Virus record (IMG/VR): IMGVR_UViG_3300007734_000692
Location: 1-43,681 of that record
Length of the DNA: 43,681 nucleotides
From: a virus
Direction: 5' to 3' (one strand)
Shown here: positions 7,301-14,693 of the stretch, one piece after another
How the letters are laid out: each line of letters opens with the position of its first letter
Numbering within the stretch: the first letter of the stretch is position 1
Position numbers and translations under genes: made by a program
Notes under the pieces: model-generated
Database searches by the model: none
The model's input: only the letters and a program-made list of their open reading frames with translations
Told to the model about the DNA's origin: nothing

Positions 7301-7339
7301 CTTTTTTCAAGCCCTAGCTCAAAAACACACGACAATCTG

Positions 7340-7528
7340 ATGGTTAAATTTTATAACGTTACTGTTTCTTTTGGTAACGGGTGCCCTATTCGCACTGTAG
7401 TAATGGCTAAAACTGCTTTTGAAGCACATGAGAAAGCTATCAAGCGTTACCCTGGATCTATTAGAGCCTTAGTTAAAGGGGTTACAACAGAACCAGATCC
7501 TAAAAATTTATTTTGTTTCTCATCATGA
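7340..7528 (+). CDS. Small hypothetical protein
   Basis: 62 residues. The ATG at 7340 is chosen because upstream in-frame starts lie in the operator/promoter. The pattern F-Y-N-V-T-V-S-F-G...I-R-T-V-V-M-A then T-A-F-E-A-H-E-K-A-I-K-R-Y-P-G is a beta-beta-alpha unit seen in many tiny phage proteins. It overlaps the next gene (ATGATG at 7525) and is first in the group driven by the 7272 promoter. Confidence 0.65.
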   Translation: MVKFYNVTVSFGNGCPIRTVVMAKTAFEAHEKAIKRYPGSIRALVKGVTTEPDPKNLFCFSS

Positions 7529-7710
7529 TGCAAACATTTACTCACGAAGGCTTGACTATCCTCTGTAATGATTCAAATGAAATACTTTTTGAGTGGGACG
7601 AAAAATCCCACCCACAATATAATTGCCTTAATAAGATGACAACTGAACAGTTACTTAAAATAATGATAAAACGAGCAGAAATTATACTAAATGAATCTAA
7701 AAATGATTAA
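7525..7710 (+). CDS. Small hypothetical protein
   Basis: 61 residues from the ATG at 7525, overlapping the preceding stop; the ATG at 7528 is an alternative. Contains F-T-H-E-G-L-T-I-L-C-N and the C-terminal helix T-T-E-Q-L-L-K-I-M-I-K-R-A-E-I-I-L. No family recognised. Confidence 0.6.
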   Translation: MMQTFTHEGLTILCNDSNEILFEWDEKSHPQYNCLNKMTTEQLLKIMIKRAEIILNESKND

Positions 7711-7846
7711 AAGTATTTTTAGTGACTGGAAACATCTTATGTTTTCACCTAATTTAATTAAAAAACACTTTGCTTCAAAAGAGTTTTGGTTTCTACTTAA
7801 CTATGGATGGTACGAAATGTATTGGGAACATTCATTTAAAAAGTAA
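7691..7846 (+). CDS. Very small hypothetical protein
   Basis: 51 residues from the ATG at 7691, or 47 from the ATG at 7703, overlapping the previous gene. It is aromatic and basic (K-E-F-W-F-L-L-N-Y-G-W-Y-E-M-Y-W-E-H). The high Trp/Tyr content and close packing suggest a real small protein, but no family is recognised. Confidence 0.5.
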   Translation: MNLKMIKSIFSDWKHLMFSPNLIKKHFASKEFWFLLNYGWYEMYWEHSFKK

Positions 7847-7875
7847 TTCAACTTCTTAAAAGAATAAAATTTTAA

Positions 7876-8229
7876 ATGAACTGTCCTGAATGCAAATCTC
7901 GTGCCACAGTTAGAGACACAAAGTGCAATCTAGAGGGAGCTAAAACACGAAGGTATCATTGCAACACTTGTAGCAATCGATTTACCACGGCAGAAATTCC
8001 AATTGATTGGTTAAATGAGTTAAGAGAGCTTCGATACATACGTACTCGAATGCAAGATCTTTTAGGAAGTTCTGTAGTTGTTACAACACTTAAAGAGCCT
8101 GTTGATGAAAAAATAAAAACCTGTCAAGAATGTAAGCACTGGTGGAAAGGTGTATGCAATCTTGAAATACCAGAAGGAGGTACTTACTTTGCTAATGAAT
8201 GTGCTACTTACGAAGATGCTGATGATTAA
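7876..8229 (+). CDS. NrdR-like zinc-ribbon protein
   Basis: 117 residues. The N-terminus M-N-C-P-E-C-K-S-R-A-T-V-R-D-T then R-R-Y-H-C-N-T-C-S-N-R-F-T-T-A-E matches the zinc ribbon that begins NrdR-type proteins (CPxC...CxxC-xxRFTTxE). The ATP-cone domain of true NrdR is absent. A second cysteine set lies at the C-terminus (C-Q-E-C-K-H-W-W-K-G-V-C-N ... N-E-C-A-T-Y-E). A DNA-binding role is likely by analogy with the ribbon; control of ribonucleotide reductase is not implied. The next gene has the same two-cluster design. Confidence 0.65.
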   Translation: MNCPECKSRATVRDTKCNLEGAKTRRYHCNTCSNRFTTAEIPIDWLNELRELRYIRTRMQDLLGSSVVVTTLKEPVDEKIKTCQECKHWWKGVCNLEIPEGGTYFANECATYEDADD

Positions 8230-8234
8230 AAAAA

Positions 8235-8726
8235 ATGCCACTAACAGTTAACTGTCCTCATTGTGATCATGATCGCTGCACTACATTAAGAACAGGACAC
8301 CACACCAGTGGCGTAATCATGCGTTCACGTAAGTGCTCACACTGTAAACAAAATTTTCCTACCTATCAACTACCAGGAGAATCACACCAGACAGTCGGAT
8401 ACCTTCCAAGTCAATATAAAGTTTCACGTAAAAATTTTCTTATTACGTACGAAATTGCTACTGTAATTAGAGCTCGTGTTGCTAGCGGTGAAAACAAAAC
8501 AGAACTAGCTAATGAGTTAGGTATACATCGATCAACTGTTGGAAAAATAGTACGTAATGCTGTATGGACTAAAGAAAAAGTTAAACGAAAAGAAGAAACA
8601 AAATCATATAAATTACCTCGTTGCTGTATAGCAAAATGCGTTCACTGGGAACGTAAATGCACCATGGGGTTTACTGAACTTGATGGAGACGACTGCGCAT
8701 GTTATGCAAAAAAAGAAGAACAATAA
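8235..8726 (+). CDS. Zinc-ribbon plus helix-turn-helix protein
   Basis: 163 residues. The N-terminal zinc ribbon (C-P-H-C-D ... R-K-C-S-H-C-K-Q-N-F-P-T-Y) is followed by a helix-turn-helix (residues ~77-105: V-I-R-A-R-V-A-S-G-E-N-K-T-E-L-A-N-E-L-G-I then H-R-S-T-V-G-K-I-V). The cysteine-rich tail (CCIAKCVHWERKC ... CACY) resembles that of the preceding gene. It is probably a sequence-specific DNA-binding regulator, and the pair look like diverged duplicates, one having gained or kept the HTH. Confidence 0.65.
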   Translation: MPLTVNCPHCDHDRCTTLRTGHHTSGVIMRSRKCSHCKQNFPTYQLPGESHQTVGYLPSQYKVSRKNFLITYEIATVIRARVASGENKTELANELGIHRSTVGKIVRNAVWTKEKVKRKEETKSYKLPRCCIAKCVHWERKCTMGFTELDGDDCACYAKKEEQ

Positions 8727-8832
8727 ATATTCAGACTTTATTCAACTCATTGCAGAAGCTGCTTTTTGTAGGGAGGGACCGCACCTTGATCAGAGGCACG
8801 GCCCGTCTGTTACCAGCCAGGGGAAACCGTAA
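8704..8832 (+). CDS. Very small hypothetical protein
   Basis: 42 residues from the ATG at 8704, overlapping the end of the zinc-ribbon/HTH gene. It starts with a basic run M-Q-K-K-K-N-N-K-Y, then a helix D-F-I-Q-L-I-A-E-A-A-F and a polar tail. Small size makes this tentative. Confidence 0.4.
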   Translation: MQKKKNNKYSDFIQLIAEAAFCREGPHLDQRHGPSVTSQGKP

Positions 8833-8886
8833 AAATCCTGACTCCCTTTTTATGATAGGGCTGACACGGTTCTGCTTCGCCCCAAC

Positions 8887-8895
8887 TGCTATAAT
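8887..8895 (+). promoter_or_regulatory. Extended -10 promoter (TGCTATAAT)
   Basis: A perfect extended -10, TG-C-TATAAT, without an evident -35. The predicted start near 8902 lies downstream of the ATG at 8898, which supports the next in-frame ATG at 8967 as the start of the following gene. Confidence 0.6.
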
Positions 8896-8966
8896 ACATG
8901 AACAACACACACACGCTGAGGCGTCTCCGCGCAGGATCTTGGCCCCTTTTATTATGGCCGCTCACT

Positions 8967-9194
8967 ATGTCAACACTCTGCAAACCCCAAAAAATTAATT
9001 CTGTTAGCTGTGATTCTGGTAGTATCTACATTGTGGATCCGTGTCATCTTGAAAATCCTTCAAGTATTCCCGGCAATGGTCCTTTCTATTTCGGTGCTAG
9101 TTTTAATACCGAAATAGGAGACGGTGAATTTAACATTTATGAACAACGCGACATCAAGGGTCACCTTCGTCGCATAGTAATTGAAATTGATTAA
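8967..9194 (+). CDS. Small hypothetical protein
   Basis: 75 residues from the ATG at 8967. An in-frame ATG at 8898 overlaps the promoter and the codons between do not look conserved. Beta-rich (S-G-S-I-Y-I-V-D, G-P-F-Y-F-G-A-S-F-N, R-R-I-V-I-E-I-D). No family recognised. Confidence 0.6.
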   Translation: MSTLCKPQKINSVSCDSGSIYIVDPCHLENPSSIPGNGPFYFGASFNTEIGDGEFNIYEQRDIKGHLRRIVIEID

Positions 9195-9350
9195 ATGAAT
9201 TCCAAGTTGTACGGTTCAATTATTTTTTGTATTTGGTTGATCTGTAGTTTGATATTTATTTTTAATCCTGTATTGAGTGGTATTTACTTGGCAATTATCA
9301 ACATTGCCTTTATGATAGCTGCGATCCTTTCCTTCCCAGATCAGCCATGA
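9195..9350 (+). CDS. Small two-helix membrane protein
   Basis: 51 residues; the ATG at 9195 directly follows the preceding TAA, and the stop overlaps the next ATG (ATGA 9347-9350). It is almost entirely hydrophobic with two probable membrane helices (S-I-I-F-C-I-W-L-I-C-S-L-I-F-I-F and Y-L-A-I-I-N-I-A-F-M-I-A-A-I-L). The exact coupling on both sides makes it convincing despite its size. A role in the host membrane (for example superinfection exclusion or a pinholin-like function) is speculation. Confidence 0.65.
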   Translation: MNSKLYGSIIFCIWLICSLIFIFNPVLSGIYLAIINIAFMIAAILSFPDQP

Positions 9351-9604
9351 GCTACTTAGATCCAAGGACCAAGCCCAACCAATGGCTTGGTGAGATGCTA
9401 AAGAACCTTCTAAAAAATGCTGTTGAATCTAAGAATGCAGAAGCCATTGAACTTCTTGAGTTTGCTCACAAACAACTTGCTCTATGGGTTGATCCAGGGA
9501 TTTTGAATTCGGTTTTTAGCGATTGGATTGGAGAGTACGTTGACGAAATGGAAACACGACAAAAATCATCAAGTACCGGTAACCTAACCGAGACTTGCAC
9601 TTAA
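9347..9604 (+). CDS. Small hypothetical protein
   Basis: 85 residues, coupled to the membrane protein by a 4-nt overlap. Mostly helical (W-L-G-E-M-L-K-N-L-L-K-N-A-V-E-S then A-I-E-L-L-E-F-A-H-K-Q-L-A-L), with a polar tail. No family recognised. Confidence 0.65.
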   Translation: MSYLDPRTKPNQWLGEMLKNLLKNAVESKNAEAIELLEFAHKQLALWVDPGILNSVFSDWIGEYVDEMETRQKSSSTGNLTETCT

Positions 9605-9646
9605 GTGTAAGGGTGGTAAGGTGGCGGCAGATACAATAGCTCATCA

Positions 9647-9931
9647 ATGGAAGAACTAATTGCCATGATTCAAGGCGACCCTGTTTTATGGGAAGTCATT
9701 GAACAACTAAAACACCAAGACGAAGACCTGGACGACTTCATTCTTAACATTTCTCAAATGTTTAGTGTTGAGTTTGAAGAAATGCACCGCACTGATCTCA
9801 GTGACAAGCTGTCCGCTTTGTTTGGTGGCCTGCCGCCACAAGCCTTCAAGATGGCTCCTTTGTTTCTGCACATCGCCTTAGATCTATTTCTAATGCGTGC
9901 AATTCCTAACCACGCCAGTATCAAGGATTAG
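9647..9931 (+). CDS. Small acidic hypothetical protein
   Basis: 94 residues, acidic and helical. TACAAT at 9632-9637, only 10 nt before the ATG, may be a -10 element, which would give a nearly leaderless message. The C-terminal part is hydrophobic (F-K-M-A-P-L-F-L-H-I-A-L-D-L-F-L-M). No family recognised. Confidence 0.65.
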   Translation: MEELIAMIQGDPVLWEVIEQLKHQDEDLDDFILNISQMFSVEFEEMHRTDLSDKLSALFGGLPPQAFKMAPLFLHIALDLFLMRAIPNHASIKD

Positions 9932-9935
9932 TGTC

Positions 9936-10169
9936 ATGCAAAGAGGTTTTGTTTTCTGTAATAAAGACTTTACTAAAGTTCTTTGCATTGACTCTAAGAT
10001 TAATAATTTTGTAATGATTTCTGTTGATGATACAAAAGCTTTGAATAAAGCAATGTGTCTTCATGATTTGACAGAAGCTAAGAACATTCAAAGCCGTCTT
10101 GATGTCAATGGAATGAATAATGATTTAGAAATTACTAACATCGCCCGCTTGTACAAAAAGTTCTACTAA
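9936..10169 (+). CDS. Small hypothetical protein upstream of polymerase
   Basis: 77 residues from the ATG at 9936. Its TAA overlaps the polymerase ATG (TAATG at 10167-10171), so the two are probably translationally coupled. Beta-rich start (G-F-V-F-C-N-K-D-F-T-K-V-L-C-I-D), helical end. No family recognised. Confidence 0.65.
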   Translation: MQRGFVFCNKDFTKVLCIDSKINNFVMISVDDTKALNKAMCLHDLTEAKNIQSRLDVNGMNNDLEITNIARLYKKFY

Positions 10170-12019
10170 TGACAAGATTTGTACTTGACCTTGAGTCCAA
10201 CGGTCTGCTTCCGACCATGGACAAAATTCACTGTATTGTCCTCTATGATCTGGACAAACAAGAGTACATTAGCTGCGCCGAGCAACCTAGGTATAAACCG
10301 TTAAGTCACGCTATTGAGTGTATCCAACAGGCTACACTCTTGGTCGGTCATAACATAATTAAGTTTGATATTCCTGCTCTCAAAAAGATTTACCCTGATC
10401 TCATACTGAGTCCGGATTGCACTTATTTTGATACACTCATCACCAGTAGGTTGTTCTGGCCAGAACTTGAGCCAGTGGATCATGCTAAGTACAGTCACAT
10501 AGAACGTAAGTACTTTGGTAGGCATTCATTGGCTGCTTGGGGCGAACGTCTCGGTGTAAGTAAGATTGACTTTAAAGCTGAGTTAAAAGAACAAGAGGAA
10601 GAAGTTAAGAACGTATGGGAATCTTGGTCCGCCACCATGCAAACTTACTGCGAAGGTGACGTTAAAGTTTCTATACGGCTGTATGACTACATGCTAAGCC
10701 AACAAGCTGACCCACGATCAGTGGAACTGGAGCATCAATTTGCTTTAGTAATGGCAAAACAAGAACAATTTGGATTTCCTTTTAATGAAAAAGCGGCCTT
10801 CGCATTGGTTAACACACTCAAAGCCAAGAGGACTGAGATCAACGACCGCCTCCAGGAGGTCTTCCCATCTATCGTCGAGGAACGGTGGTCAACTAAGACG
10901 GGTAAACGGCTTAAGAACAAGGTGCAGATCTTTAATCCAGGGTCTAGGCAGCAGACTTCTGAGCGGCTTAAGGCTCTTTACCCTGAAATTACTTTTGACA
11001 CCACGGAGAAAGGGAACCCTCAGGTAGACGACGATGTGCTGGAGAAGCTTGGCACAAAGTATCCTGAAGCTAAACTACTAGCTGAGTACCAAACGCTGAA
11101 CAAAAGACTTGGACAAATCGCAGAAGGAAAAGAAGCCTGGCTTAAACACGTTCAGGTTTATGGCGATGGTCGGATTCATGGCGAGGTCATCACCAATGCT
11201 TGCATCAGTGGTAGATGTAGTCACAAACGTCCAAACATGGCGCAGGTACCCAGTGTTGGCCACGCTTATGGCTCTGAATGTCGTGCTCTTTTTTATGCTC
11301 CTGATGGGTGGAAATTAGTTGGCGCCGACGCATCAGGACTTGAGTTACGTGCACTCGGAGCATGGCTTGCCTACTTCGACGAAGGAGATTATGCAAGGCT
11401 TGTTAGTGACCCTGCTGTCGATATTCATAGTTACAACGCTCGTATGTTCGGTATTTATAGTGGTGATAACCCTATAACAAAAGCCGAAAGAGATCTATCA
11501 AAGAAACTAATCTTTGCTCTTGCTTATGGTGCTGGTGCAAAAAAAGTTGGTAGTATCGTACTGCCTTTCGGAAGTGAAGATGAACAATATAAGCAAGGTA
11601 AAAAAACAATGGAAACGTTCTACGATAATCTTCCTGCTATTAAGCAATTAAAAGACCTTATTGAGAAACGTGTTAACGAGAAAGGATACTTGACTGGAAT
11701 CGATGGTAGGAGATTGCAGATTAGATCAAAGCACGCTGCTCTGAACCAATTACTCCAGAGTACCGGGGCAATAGCAGTTAAAAAAGCTACGTGTATTTTG
11801 TATGAAGATTTAAAAACTATTGGATTAGAGTTTGGCAAACACTGGGGTTATGTTGCACACGTTCATGATGAATTTCAAGCACTTGTTCTTCCAGCTTATG
11901 TAGAAACTTACATGAAGGCTGCAATTGATTCCTTTAAGAAAGCTGGTGAGTACTTTAACTTAAAGTGTCCACTGACTGGTGAGGCCAGGGTAGGGCAGAA
12001 CTGGATGGAGAGCCACTAA
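10169..12019 (+). CDS. Family A DNA polymerase with 3'-5' exonuclease
   Basis: 616 residues, about the size of T7-type phage polymerases. It copies the phage genome. The N-terminal proofreading domain shows Exo I (D7 and E9 in L-D-L-E-S-N-G-L), Exo II (N62 and D67 in H-N-I-I-K-F-D) and Exo III (Y160 and D164). The polymerase domain shows motif A (D387 in V-G-A-D-A-S-G-L-E), motif B (R441, K445, F449, Y453 in R-D-L-S-K-K-L-I-F-A-L-A-Y-G) and motif C (H566-D567-E568). All catalytic residues are present. F449 occupies the position of E. coli Pol I F762, so the enzyme should discriminate against dideoxynucleotides as Pol I does, unlike T7 polymerase with Tyr. No T7 gp4-type helicase is nearby; the helicase is the SF3 type at 24014. 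Confidence 0.95.
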   Translation: MTRFVLDLESNGLLPTMDKIHCIVLYDLDKQEYISCAEQPRYKPLSHAIECIQQATLLVGHNIIKFDIPALKKIYPDLILSPDCTYFDTLITSRLFWPELEPVDHAKYSHIERKYFGRHSLAAWGERLGVSKIDFKAELKEQEEEVKNVWESWSATMQTYCEGDVKVSIRLYDYMLSQQADPRSVELEHQFALVMAKQEQFGFPFNEKAAFALVNTLKAKRTEINDRLQEVFPSIVEERWSTKTGKRLKNKVQIFNPGSRQQTSERLKALYPEITFDTTEKGNPQVDDDVLEKLGTKYPEAKLLAEYQTLNKRLGQIAEGKEAWLKHVQVYGDGRIHGEVITNACISGRCSHKRPNMAQVPSVGHAYGSECRALFYAPDGWKLVGADASGLELRALGAWLAYFDEGDYARLVSDPAVDIHSYNARMFGIYSGDNPITKAERDLSKKLIFALAYGAGAKKVGSIVLPFGSEDEQYKQGKKTMETFYDNLPAIKQLKDLIEKRVNEKGYLTGIDGRRLQIRSKHAALNQLLQSTGAIAVKKATCILYEDLKTIGLEFGKHWGYVAHVHDEFQALVLPAYVETYMKAAIDSFKKAGEYFNLKCPLTGEARVGQNWMESH

Positions 12020-12043
12020 TAATAAATTAAATTTTGTTTAGTA

Positions 12044-14158
12044 TTAACGATAATGTAAACCTCCAGTTTCTGTTATGCCTAAATCAGGGATTGTCATTTG
12101 ACCAAATGGAGTTGGAAATTTCCATTTGCCCCCACGTTTTCTAGCAGCTTCTGCTTGTTGTATTTTAGTATTTCGTAATTGTTGTTCATAAATTTCTTGT
12201 TGTGGCGTCATCTTAGATGATCCTCCAAGTTGAGAAACAACTGCAACTGGGTTTGCAACTCTTGATGCATTTAAAGCACCTGCTACAGCCAACGCTGCTC
12301 TCGGTGCGGTTCGATTTAGAACCCCAAGACCCATTCCAACCACTGGAGCTGTTACTGCCCCAGTAGCGTATTCAGTGGCTACACGTTTTGCTGCTTCTCT
12401 TACATTACCTTGATGAACAGCTTGTCTAAATTCAGGATCAAATAAAGGAACAGAACCTGTAATATCAGTTGCAGTATTAAAACCAGTTTTTATAGCACGT
12501 TTAACTGCAGGCAAAGCTTTATTATACCCTTCAATTTGTTTTGCTTTAGCAGCAGTTTCAAGTAAAAGATTTCCTAAGTCAGCGGAACCCTGCGAAAAAT
12601 AATTATCTTTTCTTCTAAAAGCATTTGCTCCTAAATTTGCAGGGTTTAAATAAAAACGATCATTATTAATATTATCACTAACGGCAGCAGTGCGTCCTGT
12701 ACCTCCTAATTCCGGAATATTACGTTTCGAATCTACAGCTGTATTTATAGCTTTTTTTATTTGTTTAGGTGTATTAATCTTATCAAAAAGCTCTGAAGTA
12801 GGTAATTGATCTTTTCTGATAGAATGAAAATCATCTGTGAATGATCTTATTAAGCTTGTAACGGGCCCAGGTGATTGAAAGGCCGGATTCTCTGGTCTAG
12901 GTCCTATCAACCTTTCCAATCGTGAAGATAAAAGGTTCACAGCTGGTGTAGAAGGATTATTTCGTAAAGCATTTGCTTTATTTTCCCAATTGTCAAATTC
13001 AGTTTGTGCAGCAATTCGTAATGCATTTTGTTCTGGAGAGGTAAAAATTTGTTTTTCTTTTTCTATTTTATTTTGTATGTCTGGAACAAGACTTTCAATA
13101 TTTTTGTTTAATTCTGATGACCACAACTCTTTATTTACTGTAGGTACCAGTGGCGCATTCATTAATGAAAGATAATTACCGTAAGGAATTCCGCCTTTAT
13201 TGTATCCTCCTTCAATTCTTTGTGCTAAGGCAGGAGGATTATAATCATTTTCCATTATGCTTTTCCTTAAGTCATTACCTAAAAACTTACTTGAAGCAGC
13301 ATCTCTTATCTTTTTTCCTTCATAGGTAAGCTCATCAGAAAATTCAACATCGCCTTCTCGCTTAAATTGATTCCAGTTTTGATGAACTTGATCATAAAAT
13401 TCTTGTCCCCTTTGGGCCATTGTGTTAAACTCTTCTTGGCTAATTGGTGGACTAAGGAACGAGGCTACGTTATTTGCATCTCTAAACAAAGAAGAACCTC
13501 TAGCTGCACCGCGTTGTTGAACAAGAGTTCGGCCGCCCATCCTAGCTTGTAACAAAGCATCATTGTAGGCCTTATCATATATACCAAATGCATTAGTATC
13601 ATATGGAATCTGCTGTGTTAACTGATTAAGTCCAATATTTTTAGCAGAAAGTGGACTTGCTCCAATATTCTCTGCAATTGTAATTAATTCCTCACCTCTT
13701 AATGTATTACCTACATTTGCAAAATCGTGCATTGCATCATGAATTTTTAATTCGTTACCATAAGCGCTTCCTGTTGCCGGATTTATAACTTGCCCTGGGT
13801 CTTCTCCATGGAAGTATTGATTTAAAAAACGTTTGGAACGTTCGTTAACTGTTTCTGCGTCATATATATTTTTAGAAGGCTGTGTAAAATCAAATTCCCT
13901 TCCGAAAGGAGTAAGCCTAGGTTCTTCATGAGACGATTCAACGGGAACTTTGTCAGGATAAAGTTCATCAAAATCTGTAACAGGTAAACTACTTGCAGGG
14001 CCTTTTGGATATATAACTTCAATCTTACCTTCCGGGGTGGTAAAAAGATCAGGAGTTTTTCGAATAGGAAAAGTAGAGCCTGTCAACTCGTTAGGCGTAA
14101 CATTTTTAGCAAATTCCTGAGCAAACTGACGAGGATCAAAAAAACTAGAGGCAGGCAT
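12044..14158 (-). CDS. Large hypothetical protein, probable virion component
   Basis: 704 residues, minus strand, convergent with the polymerase gene (25 bp between stops). The N-terminus R-Q-F-A-Q-E-F-A-K-N is followed by long polar, helical and Asn/Pro-rich segments with no known domain. Near the C-terminus (about 610-660) is an Ala/Val/Gly-rich hydrophobic stretch that could cross or disturb a membrane. Its size, orientation and composition suit a virion or internal head protein. No catalytic motif is seen. Confidence 0.65.
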   Translation of the reverse strand: MPASSFFDPRQFAQEFAKNVTPNELTGSTFPIRKTPDLFTTPEGKIEVIYPKGPASSLPVTDFDELYPDKVPVESSHEEPRLTPFGREFDFTQPSKNIYDAETVNERSKRFLNQYFHGEDPGQVINPATGSAYGNELKIHDAMHDFANVGNTLRGEELITIAENIGASPLSAKNIGLNQLTQQIPYDTNAFGIYDKAYNDALLQARMGGRTLVQQRGAARGSSLFRDANNVASFLSPPISQEEFNTMAQRGQEFYDQVHQNWNQFKREGDVEFSDELTYEGKKIRDAASSKFLGNDLRKSIMENDYNPPALAQRIEGGYNKGGIPYGNYLSLMNAPLVPTVNKELWSSELNKNIESLVPDIQNKIEKEKQIFTSPEQNALRIAAQTEFDNWENKANALRNNPSTPAVNLLSSRLERLIGPRPENPAFQSPGPVTSLIRSFTDDFHSIRKDQLPTSELFDKINTPKQIKKAINTAVDSKRNIPELGGTGRTAAVSDNINNDRFYLNPANLGANAFRRKDNYFSQGSADLGNLLLETAAKAKQIEGYNKALPAVKRAIKTGFNTATDITGSVPLFDPEFRQAVHQGNVREAAKRVATEYATGAVTAPVVGMGLGVLNRTAPRAALAVAGALNASRVANPVAVVSQLGGSSKMTPQQEIYEQQLRNTKIQQAEAARKRGGKWKFPTPFGQMTIPDLGITETGGLHYR

Positions 14159-14179
14159 TCTATTTAATACGTTTTTCTT

Positions 14180-14207
14180 TTGTAATCATACTAAAACTTA
14201 ATATACT
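14180..14207 (+). promoter_or_regulatory. Sigma-70-like promoter for dCMP deaminase
   Basis: TTGTAA (14180-14185), 16 bp, TATACT (14202-14207). The predicted start near 14214 gives a leader of about 12 nt before the ATG at 14226. It lies in the divergent gap with the 704-residue gene. Confidence 0.5.
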
Positions 14208-14225
14208 CCTGTCGAACCAATTGAG

Positions 14226-14684
14226 ATGCAAATGATGGAAGCACGTGATTATGTTTGGCACCAGCGGTTCATGAAGCTGGCTGACCAAGTGGCAAAATGG
14301 AGCAAGGATCCATCAACAAAAGTTGGTTGTGTTCTTATAAAGGATCGTCGAATTATTTCAACTGGTTTCAATGGGTTCCCAAGGGGCATCAATGATGATA
14401 TAAATAGGTTGATGGACCGTGAGAAAAAGTATGAGCTTACGATCCATGCAGAAACAAATGCGATCATTACAGCTGCAATTCATGGTGTTAGTACCGATGG
14501 TTGTAGTGCTTATGTCACTATGCATCCATGCAGCCGGTGTTCTGCGGCACTTATTAATGCTGGAATCAAAGATGTTTATGTGAAGAGTTGTAAGGACATC
14601 CCTGAACGTTGGTTAGAGAATTTTATTTTAGCTTCTAAGCTGCTTGAAGAGGCTGGTATACCCCTGGTTGCGGTCGATCTTTAA
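14226..14684 (+). CDS. dCMP deaminase
   Basis: 152 residues; ATGs at 14232 and 14235 are alternative starts. The enzyme converts dCMP to dUMP, feeding dTMP synthesis. The zinc and catalytic motifs are complete: H74-A75-E76 (H-A-E-T-N-A-I) and P101-C102-x-x-C105 (H-P-C-S-R-C). The N-terminal W-S-K-D-P-S-T-K-V-G-C-V and N-G-F-P-R-G are typical of the phage/T4 Cd-type deaminase family. It is a single plus-strand gene with its own promoter between two minus-strand genes. No thymidylate synthase is in this window. Confidence 0.93.
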   Translation: MQMMEARDYVWHQRFMKLADQVAKWSKDPSTKVGCVLIKDRRIISTGFNGFPRGINDDINRLMDREKKYELTIHAETNAIITAAIHGVSTDGCSAYVTMHPCSRCSAALINAGIKDVYVKSCKDIPERWLENFILASKLLEEAGIPLVAVDL

Positions 14685-14693
14685 AGAGGTTTT

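Noticed and set aside
7876-8229. True NrdR repressor
   Set aside because: Only the N-terminal zinc ribbon is present; the ATP-cone domain is missing and no ribonucleotide reductase gene is nearby.
8699-8998. Plus-strand frame of 99 codons spanning the TGCTATAAT promoter
   Set aside because: It crosses a strong promoter and two better-supported genes, with no motif.
12020-12043. Possible terminator between the polymerase and the convergent gene
   Set aside because: The 24-bp gap is AT-rich but has no stem; termination may occur inside the neighbouring gene or by another mechanism.
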